Assembly (NCBI RefSeq): GCF_014279815.1
Contig: NZ_CP047941.1
Coordinates: 1,488,001-1,552,000 of the forward strand
Source: Synechococcus sp. NOUM97013
GTDB taxonomy: Bacteria > Cyanobacteriota > Cyanobacteriia > PCC-6307 > Cyanobiaceae
Direction of reading: 5' to 3'
Length of the DNA: 64,000 nucleotides
Below, in pieces: positions 34,587 through 44,643 of this stretch. The translations under genes and the position numbers were made by a program. The notes under the pieces were generated by a model. The model was not told the origin of the DNA and ran no database searches. It saw nothing but the letters and a program-made list of their open reading frames with translations. Each line of letters starts with the position of its first letter. Position 1 is the first letter of the stretch.

Positions 34587-35429
34587 GTGATGACAGATCA
34601 AACCATTCCGGCTAATTCCTCTCTCTTGCTGATTCATCCCGTTGGTGTCGGACTTTCGGCGCAGTTTTGGGATCGTTTCATCAACCACTGGAGCTCGACA
34701 GGCGATGATCGCGAGCTGGTCGCTCCTGATCTACTGGGTTGCGGAACAGCGCCATGTCCAAATCAGCCACTCAAACCTGATGATTGGGCCACAGCACTGA
34801 TCGCGTCATTGCAGCAACGCAACTCAGAGCCTGTGATCCTCGTATCCCAGGGAGCTTCGTTGCCGATTGCCCTGGCCGTCATGAACAAAGCTCCTCAGTT
34901 GGTCACAGGGTTGATCGCGATCAGCCCACCGGGATGGCGGGTACTAAAGAACCCATTCCCAACACAGCGATCCAAGCAACTCTGGAACATTCTGTTCAAC
35001 GGGGTCGTGGGAAAACTCTTTTATCGCTATGCGCGACGACGGCAATTTCTAAAAAGTTTTTCAGAAAACAACCTTTTTGAGCGTCAGCAGGATGTCGACG
35101 AGGAGTGGCTGGAGATGCTCCACGAGGGGTCGAAAGTGATGGACACCCGCTGGGCCGTATTTTCTTTTCTGGCAGGGTTCTGGAGATGTGGCTGGGAATC
35201 AACACTCACATCGGTCGACAAACCATTCCTGGTGGTGTTTGGACGTTCAGCAACAGGAATTGGTCGCTCAAGCAACTGGGATGATCTTGAAGAGCGGCTG
35301 AAAACCTACAACACCAAACTGATCAATGCGGAGATTCAGACGATCGAAGGAAGGAATGTCTTGCCATACGAATCAACCGAACAGTGTGTCAACTGCATCC
35401 AGCGCTGGCTTCAGGCGGTCAACAGTTGA
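34587..35429 (+). CDS. Alpha/beta-hydrolase fold protein with altered nucleophile elbow
   Basis: The fold pattern is clear: LLLIHPVGVGLSAQFWDRF, ELVAPDLLGCG, and the elbow region VILVSQGASLPIALAV. At the position of the G-x-S-x-G nucleophile the sequence reads S-Q-G-A-S, so the usual Ser is replaced by Gly. It may therefore be non-hydrolytic or use another residue. The C-terminal FLVVFGRSATG strand is present. Substrate unknown. Confidence 0.75.
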   Translation: MMTDQTIPANSSLLLIHPVGVGLSAQFWDRFINHWSSTGDDRELVAPDLLGCGTAPCPNQPLKPDDWATALIASLQQRNSEPVILVSQGASLPIALAVMNKAPQLVTGLIAISPPGWRVLKNPFPTQRSKQLWNILFNGVVGKLFYRYARRRQFLKSFSENNLFERQQDVDEEWLEMLHEGSKVMDTRWAVFSFLAGFWRCGWESTLTSVDKPFLVVFGRSATGIGRSSNWDDLEERLKTYNTKLINAEIQTIEGRNVLPYESTEQCVNCIQRWLQAVNS

Positions 35430-36214
35430 TACGCATCATTCACGCGTCGAAAGGCATCAGCTGATCCACCCACATCAGGGTGATGTTGCTTCACAAGCCG
35501 GCGAAAAGCCTGCTTGATGGCATCCTGCGTCGCTGAGGCATCAAGACCGAGAACAGACAATGCCTCCAAACGCGCATCAGCTTGACGCCAATGACGGTCA
35601 GTGCTGCGTCGATCACTGCGTGTCCGACGACCGGAGTTGGAAGTTTGGGCTTGTCGTTGACGCTGCCGCAGGTCCATAACGACCCGAGCGGAATCTTCTT
35701 CCAACCATTCACTCGCTCGAACGCCATACAAGGCAAACGCAGCGAGGACTGCCATCGAACGTTTGGAGGGACGAGCACCAACAGCAGCCAAAAGGTCTGT
35801 CCCCAAGCCATTGACCAAGCGATCCAGTCGTTGCTGCAAAGACAGCTGAGAATGAAAGCTAGAGCGATTGAGCTGATCGATCAGTGCGCCCAAACCGGCG
35901 GCTCGCAAGTCAGTCCAACCCGTCTGACCAGCGAGAGAAGCACCCCAGCGTTGCACCTGCGCAGCGGTGACTCTGGGGGAAGACTCACTTGACGACTGAT
36001 GCCATGACTGGCGAGAGGAAGACTCTCTCCGAGGTCGCTGCCATTGAAGACGTCTGAGACGATCAAGTTCCAGCTCAAGACGCTGAACCTCACGACGCAA
36101 AGAATCGTTCTCACGTAAAAGGGCTTCAACGTTGCTCGTGACCCGCTCGCCGCGGGCCTTCCCGTCTCGACTGACGTGGGGTGTCGCTGACCAATCACGA
36201 GGATCAAAACCCAT
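35411..36214 (-). CDS. Coiled-coil protein with C-terminal DnaJ domain
   Basis: Residues 25-60 form a coiled coil (VEALLRENDSLRREVQRLELELDRLRRL). The C-terminal 65 residues are a J domain (LEALSVLGLDASATQDAIKQAFRRLVKQHHPDVGGSADAFRRVNDAYQLL) with the HPD motif that stimulates Hsp70 ATPase. The middle helical part is unassigned. It overlaps the alpha/beta hydrolase end by 19 nt, convergently. Confidence 0.82.
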   Translation of the reverse strand: MGFDPRDWSATPHVSRDGKARGERVTSNVEALLRENDSLRREVQRLELELDRLRRLQWQRPRRESSSRQSWHQSSSESSPRVTAAQVQRWGASLAGQTGWTDLRAAGLGALIDQLNRSSFHSQLSLQQRLDRLVNGLGTDLLAAVGARPSKRSMAVLAAFALYGVRASEWLEEDSARVVMDLRQRQRQAQTSNSGRRTRSDRRSTDRHWRQADARLEALSVLGLDASATQDAIKQAFRRLVKQHHPDVGGSADAFRRVNDAYQLLTA

Positions 36215-36338
36215 AGTGACGAGGTCAAAGCCTCAATTCGGCCGTAAGGGGCTCCAGCTTGCCATCCAAAGCCCGTCGTCACCACAAATGACAATCCAGC
36301 AGCACGCTCACGAGAGCAACGACTAATCCGAAACCACT

Positions 36339-36623
36339 TCAGTCGTAGTCGATGTCATCGAATTCCCCAGCAAGACCAGACATGAAGGGCCGATCCTCAC
36401 CAGGATCATCATTATCAAGAACGAAGGCTTTCAGCGCAGCATCAGCTGTGTAGTGAACAAGAGGGTCATGCTCGAGATCAACACCCTGCATTTCAGGGTG
36501 CCCACCTACAAAACGCTTGGCTTTGCGCCACTCTCCATATCGCCGAAGCATCTTGGTAGCCAAGTGGTCGAGCACAACAAGATTGAGCAAAACCAAAAGA
36601 CTGAATGCAGCAAGAGAAAGCAT
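36339..36623 (-). CDS. Hypothetical membrane-anchored protein (94 aa)
   Basis: One N-terminal membrane helix (LSLAAFSLLVLLNLVVLDHLA), a basic segment (MLRRYGEWRKAKRF) and an acidic C-terminus ending GEFDDIDYD. The start is fixed by GGAGGA 8 nt before the ATG. Unknown function. The 395 nt up to 37018 are AT-rich with only doubtful reading frames. Confidence 0.6.
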   Translation of the reverse strand: MLSLAAFSLLVLLNLVVLDHLATKMLRRYGEWRKAKRFVGGHPEMQGVDLEHDPLVHYTADAALKAFVLDNDDPGEDRPFMSGLAGEFDDIDYD

Positions 36624-37017
36624 GGTCACTTCCTCCTCCAGACTTGGTAAGTTTGTTCTAGACCAAAGCTGCAGGCGCGCACAAGGGTTTTTGTACTCAA
36701 ACAGGAGGAGAACCAAGACAAAATCAAATAAGCATCATCATCTAACCGCATCGGCAATAATAGAAAGGAAAAATACATAGCACCAAACAAAAAAGAATCA
36801 CCAAAATACCAATAAACAGACCCTCGAAAAGGGGGAAGACAGAAGTAAATTATCACCGCAGCTCGAAACAAAATAAGAAAAGGATTGAACCCCAAAAAGC
36901 ATAATCAAGCCGAAAATCCAGGAGAAACGAAATCATGAAGAGAGAGTTGCGAAAACAGAAATAGCTGATAACGTATGGCAACAAGACATCGAAGCAAGTA
37001 GCGGAAACTCGTTCGGC

Positions 37018-38463
37018 ATGGATAACAAGCTGGAGAACAAAGTTCCAAGGAAGATCCCTACAACCGCAGTCCTTAATTCACCGAACGCAGTCGCCGGGGG
37101 GATCTTCGTAGGACTTGCGGGCATTACTGCAGTTTGGGGATTTACAGCACCCATTCCAGTGCACGTCAATGGGCTCGGCATTCTTGCCCCGGTCGACGGT
37201 CTTTTCACATACCAATCCCAATCAGTAGGGAGAGTTCTCCTACCATTTGTACAGAACAAAAACAAGAACAAAGTCGAATATGTGATCCCAAGCTGGTCCC
37301 AAAGCGCCTATCAATTCAATACGGATAGCAATACATCGACATTTGACGAGACGGTCGAGTTGACTGAACAAATTCTAGATTACCTAAATATTCTTCAGAC
37401 AAGTCGGGTTCCAACAAGTTTATTCAGCGGCGGGATTGAAACTGGTGGTAATTACACTGTCGAGATGAAAGAGGGCGATATTGTCGCGATCATCGACCAG
37501 CCCTCGGCAAGGCAAGAACTACAGAATAATCTTCTTAATCTGAAAAGGTCAATTGCAAACTACGAAAGTCTCCTCAAAATCAATCAAGAGTCTTTGGCTC
37601 TCAGCAAAAAAGTGGAGAATTCGCAAAATCAGCTTGTTGAACCCCTTGATGATCTCGTGAAAGAGGGTTTCGTATCTAAACTTGAATTGAACCAAGCACT
37701 AGCTGAGGCAACACGGTCGAGCATCACAGTCTCTGATATTGCATCTAAACTGCAGAATTTAGAATTAGAGATCCAAAGAAATCAATCAAGCCTGATTGAT
37801 TCATTATCACAATTTCTTAGAGATTCAGTTATCTTTGCATTTGACGATGCATACGTCCAATCATTCACGTCTAGTCAGTGGGATTTTGTCCAGCCTGGTT
37901 CAGAAATTATGACAGTAAGTTGGTCAGAAGTCTCAGATCCATCAATCATACCAGTCTTTATTGATCAACGGGCAGCGACTCAAGTGGAAATTGGACAGGA
38001 AGTCATCCTGACACCCTTGGGTTTTAGCTCAGCCGAAGTCGGAGGAATTAAAGGACAAATCGACTCTCTTGAATCAATCCCTTTCACCACAGCAACACTG
38101 GCAGCAAGATTGAACTCTCAAGGACTGGCAACAGTGGTAAGCCCACGGGGAAGCGTTTACCAGGTTAACGTGAAACTGAAAAAGAAAGATCTCACAAAAC
38201 TTCGAAAGGAAGCACGCACTACAGCTGCAGTTCCGATCCTCGATAGTGAAGAAGAAAATAGAATCCTGCAAGACAACAGCGGTGGATATGTTTGGAACAA
38301 CAGAAGCAACCCTCCGATTTCTCCAAGAGAGGGATTTTTACTATCAAGTCAGATCACAACAAGAGTCAGCACGCCAATCCAAATGTTGATCCCAGCGATT
38401 AGAGAAATGATTGGCATCGCACCTCCGGATAAGTTGATCCGGATTGAACTGAATCAGCCATGA
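37018..38463 (+). CDS. HlyD-type membrane fusion protein, NHLP-type export
   Basis: One membrane helix (about 25-45, FVGLAGITAVWGF) is followed by a biotinyl-lipoyl-like entry (PIPVHVNGLGILAPVDGLF). A long coiled-coil hairpin (about 165-270) with PLDDLVKEGFVSKLELNQA comes next, then a C-terminal beta region with VSPRGSVYQVNVKLKKKDL. It is longer (481 aa) than classical HlyD and resembles NHLP bacteriocin-system adaptors. It bridges the inner-membrane ABC transporter to TolC. It overlaps the next gene by 4 nt. The island is AT-rich compared with its flanks. Confidence 0.85.
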   Translation: MDNKLENKVPRKIPTTAVLNSPNAVAGGIFVGLAGITAVWGFTAPIPVHVNGLGILAPVDGLFTYQSQSVGRVLLPFVQNKNKNKVEYVIPSWSQSAYQFNTDSNTSTFDETVELTEQILDYLNILQTSRVPTSLFSGGIETGGNYTVEMKEGDIVAIIDQPSARQELQNNLLNLKRSIANYESLLKINQESLALSKKVENSQNQLVEPLDDLVKEGFVSKLELNQALAEATRSSITVSDIASKLQNLELEIQRNQSSLIDSLSQFLRDSVIFAFDDAYVQSFTSSQWDFVQPGSEIMTVSWSEVSDPSIIPVFIDQRAATQVEIGQEVILTPLGFSSAEVGGIKGQIDSLESIPFTTATLAARLNSQGLATVVSPRGSVYQVNVKLKKKDLTKLRKEARTTAAVPILDSEEENRILQDNSGGYVWNNRSNPPISPREGFLLSSQITTRVSTPIQMLIPAIREMIGIAPPDKLIRIELNQP

Positions 38464-40688
38464 TGAAATATTCAGTTCCAGGATTTCTTCGCAAAAAAGT
38501 GCCACTCGTTTTGCAATACGAGATGGTTGAATGTGGTGCAGCATCATTATCAATGATACTTCAATATTTTGGCAAGTATCTTCCATTGTCAGATCTCCGC
38601 TATCAGTGCGGAGTGAGTCGAGATGGTAGCAATATGTTGAACATCAAGAAAGCTGCGCTTCACTATGGACTCAGCGTGAAGGTCGGCAAGCAAAAGCCCA
38701 ATGAAATCTTAGATGGCAAGGTTGATTTTCCCTGCCTTGCATGGTGGAATTATAATCATTTTGTCGTCTTTGAAAGTACAGATGGGAAACATCTGCATAT
38801 TGCTGATCCCGGTGGTGGTAAATACAAAGTTAATGAGTCAGTATTAACAAACAGCTTCTCAGGCCTACTTCTCCAATTCGAAAAGACAGATTCATTTGAA
38901 AAATCAGGACAGCCGGAACGAGAAATTCTGAATTTCCTACCAATCATCGGTGAATATCAGATCTCAATCTATTTTCTCTTATTGATTTCCACTGCGTTGC
39001 TAGTGACGTCACTTGCTTCTCCTGGATTATCAGGAGCATTTGTCCAGTCATTTTTGGGAGACAAGAGATATGAACTTGGCCTACCCATCATGTGGCTGTC
39101 CTTTTTGATGGTCATTCTGGCTGCATCACTCACCAGTGTTCAACTGAATGTTGTACGACGTCTTGCGCTCACCATTCAAAGAAAATTGTCTGTCGAAATA
39201 TCCTTCAAAATTCTATCAGTTGACTTTCAGTTCTATACAAGTCGTTTCATCGGCGACATTGCTAGCAGGCTCAAACTTTCAGAGAATATTGCCAATACAT
39301 TAATTAATCAGTTTTTGGTATTTGTATTAGGCTTGATTGGAGCCTTCTTAATTATTCCATTCTTACTTCTGATTTCATGGCAACTTACTGTTGTTTCACT
39401 CGTCTATATCTTTGTCAATATTACATTGGCAGCGATATCCGCAAATACATTAATTGATTCGAATCGCTCCATCCAGGTTGAATCCGGCAAGGTCAGTGGC
39501 ATCACGGTGAGGATGCTGAGTGATACACGAACGATAAAAGCATCAGGACTTGAAAATAGATATTTATCAACGTATCAAGATTTTTATACTCCGATACTAA
39601 AAAAAGGACAGGAAGTTCAGAGCACAATGAATTCATTTGCGTTTTTGACTGCCTTATCGAACACGCTGTACGACTACGGAACAATTGCTTTTTCCGGTTT
39701 TTTGGTCATGCAAGGCAGCATGAATTTGGCGGGCTTTATGGCTTTCCAAGTGCTGCGTAATGAAATCACTGGTCCTCTACTTGGCGTTTCAAATCTATTG
39801 GAGCAACTTCAACAGGCTGAAGCAGAACTGGGACGACTACAAGATTTACGATTAGTAGAGAACGATCCTAAGGTTCGATCTCTCAACTCGTATAAATCAC
39901 AATTAAGAGATTCAAAACTAAATTCAGTCTCTGAAGAGAAGCCAACTTCAAACAAAATCAGCCAGCCAAGATCAATTAGTTTGACCAATGTCGACCAAAC
40001 TTTTTCACCCTTGTCACCGAATGTTTTAACCAACATCAATTTAAACATCGAAGCTGGAGAGCTAGTCAGCATTATCGGGCCGAGTGGATCAGGCAAATCA
40101 ACTTTAATCAAAAATATAGTTGGTCTTTATCAACCAAGCAAAGGTCAAATACTTTACGGAAATCACGATTGGATGGATTATGATGACGATACAATACGTC
40201 AATCATTTGCATATGTCTCGCAGGAAACCAATATTTTCCGGGGTTCTATCTATGACAATTTAACAATGTACAATGAGGGCTACGATCTTGAACAAGTAAG
40301 GAAAGTGGCAAAGATTGCTTGTTTTGATGATGTTGTGATGAACTTGCCTCAAGGATATTCTCACCATTTAGGTGATAATGGAAATGGATTGAGTGGTGGG
40401 CAGTTACAACGCCTCTCCATCACTCGTGCCTTACTAAGCTCGCCGCGAATACTTTTCTTGGATGAGGCCACAAGTGCTTTGGATGTGCCTACAGAGCGGA
40501 TGGTTATACAGAATATCAAGCAGCTCAATCTCACAGTCATTGCTGTCGCACATCGACTTCTGACTGCAAAACTCTCAGATCAGGTTGTCGTCTTAGAGAA
40601 AGGATTTATCAAAGAATTAGGTCATCCCGATGAGTTGTTAAAACAAGATGATTCATTGTTTAAAAAACTTGTTGAGGACGAAGATTAA
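38460..40688 (+). CDS. NHLP-type peptide-export ABC transporter with C39 peptidase
   Basis: Residues 1-135 are a C39 peptidase with Cys in VECGAASLSMILQYFG, His in WNYNHFVVFE and Asp in HIADPGGG; it cuts leaders after Gly-Gly. Six membrane helices (about 165-430) follow. The ATPase has Walker A GPSGSGKST, signature LSGGQLQRL and Walker B ILFLDEATSALD. All catalytic residues are present, so it should cleave and export GG-leader peptides such as Nif11 precursors. It forms a pair with the next transporter. Confidence 0.92.
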   Translation: MMKYSVPGFLRKKVPLVLQYEMVECGAASLSMILQYFGKYLPLSDLRYQCGVSRDGSNMLNIKKAALHYGLSVKVGKQKPNEILDGKVDFPCLAWWNYNHFVVFESTDGKHLHIADPGGGKYKVNESVLTNSFSGLLLQFEKTDSFEKSGQPEREILNFLPIIGEYQISIYFLLLISTALLVTSLASPGLSGAFVQSFLGDKRYELGLPIMWLSFLMVILAASLTSVQLNVVRRLALTIQRKLSVEISFKILSVDFQFYTSRFIGDIASRLKLSENIANTLINQFLVFVLGLIGAFLIIPFLLLISWQLTVVSLVYIFVNITLAAISANTLIDSNRSIQVESGKVSGITVRMLSDTRTIKASGLENRYLSTYQDFYTPILKKGQEVQSTMNSFAFLTALSNTLYDYGTIAFSGFLVMQGSMNLAGFMAFQVLRNEITGPLLGVSNLLEQLQQAEAELGRLQDLRLVENDPKVRSLNSYKSQLRDSKLNSVSEEKPTSNKISQPRSISLTNVDQTFSPLSPNVLTNINLNIEAGELVSIIGPSGSGKSTLIKNIVGLYQPSKGQILYGNHDWMDYDDDTIRQSFAYVSQETNIFRGSIYDNLTMYNEGYDLEQVRKVAKIACFDDVVMNLPQGYSHHLGDNGNGLSGGQLQRLSITRALLSSPRILFLDEATSALDVPTERMVIQNIKQLNLTVIAVAHRLLTAKLSDQVVVLEKGFIKELGHPDELLKQDDSLFKKLVEDED

Positions 40689-40693
40689 TCAAA

Positions 40694-42889
40694 ATGATAA
40701 AACATAATAGAATCAATCAGCTTAAGAGTTCAAACGCAATCCAGTTACTGTTAAGCCTTGATGTCTCAACACGACGGGATCACGAATCATTCGATGAAAA
40801 TCCAATACATGAAGAAGCATATTGCCTGATCAATAAACTGAGAATTCTATTTGGTCTTGATCAAAAACAAAAAATTCAATCACGCGACAATCTTGAAGAA
40901 CTGCTCGAATCGAATGGATTTTATTATCGTCCATCAAATATCAGTCTTGATTACGGAAAATATGAGCAAATCCCGTTGATCACGGTCAACAAGAAGGATA
41001 GCTCTCTTGTTATTATTCATGAAATAGGATCAAAAACAAAGATCTTTTGCGCAACATTTGATGCCTATATCAATGAGAATGATTTTCATCAAGATGATGC
41101 TCAGACGGTCTATGAAGTATTTCCTGTATTCCCAGAAAATCTAGATACATTCTGGGAACTCATTAAATTCGCCTTTCCAGCTGTAAAACGAGATTTTATC
41201 CTGGCCCTTTTAATCTCCATTTTAGTAACTGGATTAGCACTTCTTTCCCCGATTATCACATCAAGGGTAGTTGGAGATGTTGTTCCAAGTGGAAATATTG
41301 GGTGGATTGTTTCTACTTTTATCATCTCAGTCATCATCGCTTTGTATGCGTCACTGATGACTTGGTTGCAATCATATTTTTTGCTTAGATTCACTCAAAA
41401 ACTAAGCCTAAGAATTCAAATCCCTCTTTACCAACGGGTACTTTCCTACCCGATCATATTTTTAGATCAATACAAAATTGGCGACCTATCATCACGAGTT
41501 ACCTCAGTTAGCAACCTATTAAGGTCTTTATCATCATCAGCGCTGTCATCCCTGATAAACATTATTTCATTAATTGGATTTATGGGATTGATGATTAATT
41601 ACGACTGGATGCTAAGCATCCCCTCAATCGGCTTAATCTTCGTCATCGCCTTGATTCAAACGTTTATATTTAGACGGCAATTGAATTATGAAAGAAGGTT
41701 CGTTGAAGAAGAGGCAAATTTCTATGACGAGACACTTCAATCACTGAATAACATCTCTCAAATACGAACCTCCGGAAACGAAAAGTCAATCATTAATCGA
41801 TGGAGTAAATTAATTTACTCTTTCACCTCCCTTCGTTTTAACGTCAATGTACTTGCTGGTTACAATACAATAATAGCTAATTTCTTGAACAATTTTGGTC
41901 TATCTCTAATCTACGCATTTTTGATTTATCGTTTACTTAACTCAAGTAATATCAACGAACTTGGGCTACAAGCATCCACATTTATTATTTTTTCGAGCGC
42001 CTTTTCGAGTTTTTCAACAAAGTTTACCCAGCTTGTGAATCTGTTCAATACAGTCTTTGGTCAAGGTTGGGTTGACTTTCAGCGAGCGATGCCATTGATT
42101 AGACAAGTGCAGGAAGAGGGCCTTAATACCATTAAAAAGCAAATCAACCTGAATGGCCTCATAGAGTTCAAAGACGTCACTTTCTCCTATCCAGGTTCTG
42201 AAAATATCGTTCTCGACAAGGTAAGCTTCTCGCTTTACCCCAACCAGTTTAATGTCTTATTTGGCCCGAGCGGATGTGGAAAATCGACGGTCATTTTGAT
42301 CATCCTTGGTTTTTATCCGATTAAGTCAGGCTCCATATTTATCGATGGGCACGATTTGTCAGAGCTCGATATCAAACATCTCAGATCACAAATGGGTACA
42401 ATATTGCAAACAACTGTATTACCGGTTTCTTCCATTAGAGAGGCTTTAACGTCTGGATTGGGAGAGTCGGATAAAACAATTTGGGAAACACTTGAAACTG
42501 TAAATCTGTCTGAAGAAATTCAAGCTTTGCCAATGAAGTTAGAAACAATCTTATCTGAAGGTGCAGGTAATATCTCTGGTGGTCAGAGACAACGATTGGG
42601 GATTGCACGTGCACTTTTGCGCAAACCTAAAATTTTACTGGAAGATGAATCAACATCGGCACTTGATAACTACTCCCAACGCATCATTGTTGAAAACTTA
42701 AAGCACATTGGTGTCAGTCGTGTTGTAGTCGCTCATCGTATTACAGCTATTCAAAACTGCGATCATATTGTCGTACTCAACAAAGGAAAAATTGAATTCG
42801 AGGGATCTTTTGAGGACAGTCTAACTCAGTCCCATTATATGCAAGACGTCATGGAGAAATACTATGCTCAGCAAAAAAGGGAGTTTTAA
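40694..42889 (+). CDS. NHLP-type ABC transporter, second permease/ATPase subunit
   Basis: 731 aa. The N-terminal 160 residues look like a degenerate C39-type domain without the Cys/His pair. Six membrane helices follow, then an ATPase with Walker A GPSGCGKST, signature ISGGQRQRL and Walker B ILLEDESTSALD. NHLP systems typically encode such a partner next to the peptidase-bearing subunit. It starts 5 nt after the previous gene and overlaps the TolC gene by 26 nt. Confidence 0.88.
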   Translation: MIKHNRINQLKSSNAIQLLLSLDVSTRRDHESFDENPIHEEAYCLINKLRILFGLDQKQKIQSRDNLEELLESNGFYYRPSNISLDYGKYEQIPLITVNKKDSSLVIIHEIGSKTKIFCATFDAYINENDFHQDDAQTVYEVFPVFPENLDTFWELIKFAFPAVKRDFILALLISILVTGLALLSPIITSRVVGDVVPSGNIGWIVSTFIISVIIALYASLMTWLQSYFLLRFTQKLSLRIQIPLYQRVLSYPIIFLDQYKIGDLSSRVTSVSNLLRSLSSSALSSLINIISLIGFMGLMINYDWMLSIPSIGLIFVIALIQTFIFRRQLNYERRFVEEEANFYDETLQSLNNISQIRTSGNEKSIINRWSKLIYSFTSLRFNVNVLAGYNTIIANFLNNFGLSLIYAFLIYRLLNSSNINELGLQASTFIIFSSAFSSFSTKFTQLVNLFNTVFGQGWVDFQRAMPLIRQVQEEGLNTIKKQINLNGLIEFKDVTFSYPGSENIVLDKVSFSLYPNQFNVLFGPSGCGKSTVILIILGFYPIKSGSIFIDGHDLSELDIKHLRSQMGTILQTTVLPVSSIREALTSGLGESDKTIWETLETVNLSEEIQALPMKLETILSEGAGNISGGQRQRLGIARALLRKPKILLEDESTSALDNYSQRIIVENLKHIGVSRVVVAHRITAIQNCDHIVVLNKGKIEFEGSFEDSLTQSHYMQDVMEKYYAQQKREF

Positions 42890-44570
42890 GACAGTGAGAT
42901 ATGTTTTATCGTTCACAAAAATATCGATCAAGCTTACGCTCAAAACGTTCATGGCAACTCTTTGCATTATTCCCATAACAGCAAATTCACAAGCATATGA
43001 TATAAAAGACTCAATTAACAATTCAATCAACGATCTACCTAAATCCTATGATGATATCAATAATGCACCAGAAGGATTTTATAAAAACGAACTTTTGCAG
43101 ACCATTTCCAGTCAGCATTGGCAAAGAGTCGAGCAATTTCTAGAGAAGAGCACAAATCATAAAGACGCAAAGTCTTTGTCACTTAAAGAGTGTATCGATC
43201 TCTCTTTTGCAAATAATCCGGAAATCAAACAACAACTCAGTGTTTTGCAGTCCAGTCGAGATCGGTTGAGCGCAGCAACGAGAAGCTGGAATCCGACTGC
43301 GTCAATCAATAGCGATAGCCTCTCCATCACAGGAGGCGAATCATTTACGGAGAGTCGACAAGAGACCAATCCAACAGGATCGGAATTGCAAAGGTCCATT
43401 CAAAGAAGTCGAACCACAGCTACAACAAACTCGCAGGCGAATTCAGCAGTTCGAGCGGAAATGACATGGCAATTTCTTGACTTTACTCGACAACCCACAA
43501 TCAATTCAGCTTCAGCAAGCTATTCAGCACAACGTTATGCTTTCTATTTATTTTCTCGAGACCTAGTCAATCAGATACAATTAAACTACTACCAGTTATT
43601 AGCTCAGAAAGAGCTTATCACCTCCTACACGATTATTGCTCAATCGCAGAGGAACTCGGCAAAAGTACAACAATCAAGGTTTGAAGCAGGGCGTGTCAGT
43701 CTTCAGGATTTGGGTCAAAGTTACGCAGCGTATTACAACACTCTTTCAAGACTGATTCAATCTATCCAAACCTATTACGAGCTATCCAGCACACTAGCTA
43801 GGCTTGTTTCCCTTCCCGATGAGACCTTCATTATTGTCGAAGGTCAAAACAAGTTTCAAGCAGAGTGGCCCTATGATCTCGATGAATCAATTGCACTGGC
43901 GAGGCTCAATAACGAGCGAGTACTTCAAGCTATGGAACTCTCCAAAGGATCAAAATGGAGTGGAATCTCACAATTAAACAGCACTCTTCCAACGCTGTAT
44001 CTTTCAGCCAATGCGAGTTACCTGGCAAGTGATCGTTCAACTACAACAGTCCGAGATGCTGAGCTAACTCGTAATTCCGTATCTCAAAACAGCTATGAAA
44101 CAACAAGCTTGTTGACTAGAGAATCAAATTATGACATTGCCGCATTGATTGGATTTCGATGGAACTTCTATCAGGGTGGAGTCAACAACGCTAATGCTGA
44201 CTCCGAATTCAATCGATCTAAGTCCTTTGATTTCGAAGCAGAAGTTGCGCGTGATCGCGCCACCGACACTGTAAGAACGACAATCAATGCTCTTGATTCC
44301 TTAATCCTTGAATTTATTACTGCTGAAGCAGCAGCCGATGCATCCAAAATTGCTTATATCGCAGCAGTGGCTCGAATGAATGCTGGTCTCACAGATATCA
44401 CAGCTCTTAATCAATTAGCTCAGCAATACCAGCAAGCAATTACGTCGGAGATTCTATCGATTCAGAATTACAATATTCGTCTATCCAATTTGTATCGAGA
44501 AACAGCTATTTGGCCTCAGGATGCCGAAGGAGTTGCAGATCAGCTCCTGAATAAAACAGGATTGGACTGA
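42864..44570 (+). CDS. TolC family outer membrane efflux protein
   Basis: A signal-like N-terminus (LKTFMATLCIIPITANSQA) is followed by LKECIDLSFANNPEIKQQLSVLQSSRD. The alternating strands and long helices, with conserved repeats (LNYYQLLAQKELI, RFEAGRVSLQDLGQ, ARMNAGLTDITALNQ), are typical of TolC trimers. It completes the trans-envelope channel with the HlyD and ABC genes upstream. The start lies within the end of the previous gene. No terminator hairpin is obvious after it. Confidence 0.88.
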   Translation: MLSKKGSFKTVRYVLSFTKISIKLTLKTFMATLCIIPITANSQAYDIKDSINNSINDLPKSYDDINNAPEGFYKNELLQTISSQHWQRVEQFLEKSTNHKDAKSLSLKECIDLSFANNPEIKQQLSVLQSSRDRLSAATRSWNPTASINSDSLSITGGESFTESRQETNPTGSELQRSIQRSRTTATTNSQANSAVRAEMTWQFLDFTRQPTINSASASYSAQRYAFYLFSRDLVNQIQLNYYQLLAQKELITSYTIIAQSQRNSAKVQQSRFEAGRVSLQDLGQSYAAYYNTLSRLIQSIQTYYELSSTLARLVSLPDETFIIVEGQNKFQAEWPYDLDESIALARLNNERVLQAMELSKGSKWSGISQLNSTLPTLYLSANASYLASDRSTTTVRDAELTRNSVSQNSYETTSLLTRESNYDIAALIGFRWNFYQGGVNNANADSEFNRSKSFDFEAEVARDRATDTVRTTINALDSLILEFITAEAAADASKIAYIAAVARMNAGLTDITALNQLAQQYQQAITSEILSIQNYNIRLSNLYRETAIWPQDAEGVADQLLNKTGLD

Positions 44571-44643
44571 GATTAATTCATTAAAACGGAATCTTGGCAA
44601 CCAATCAAAGGAAGAAAAAGCCAATGACCTCTCCGACCCAATG

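Noticed and set aside
36626-36895. Hydrophobic minus-strand frame before the export island
   Set aside because: Probably a result of AT-rich sequence; no ribosome site, and it overlaps the 5' region of the 94-aa gene.
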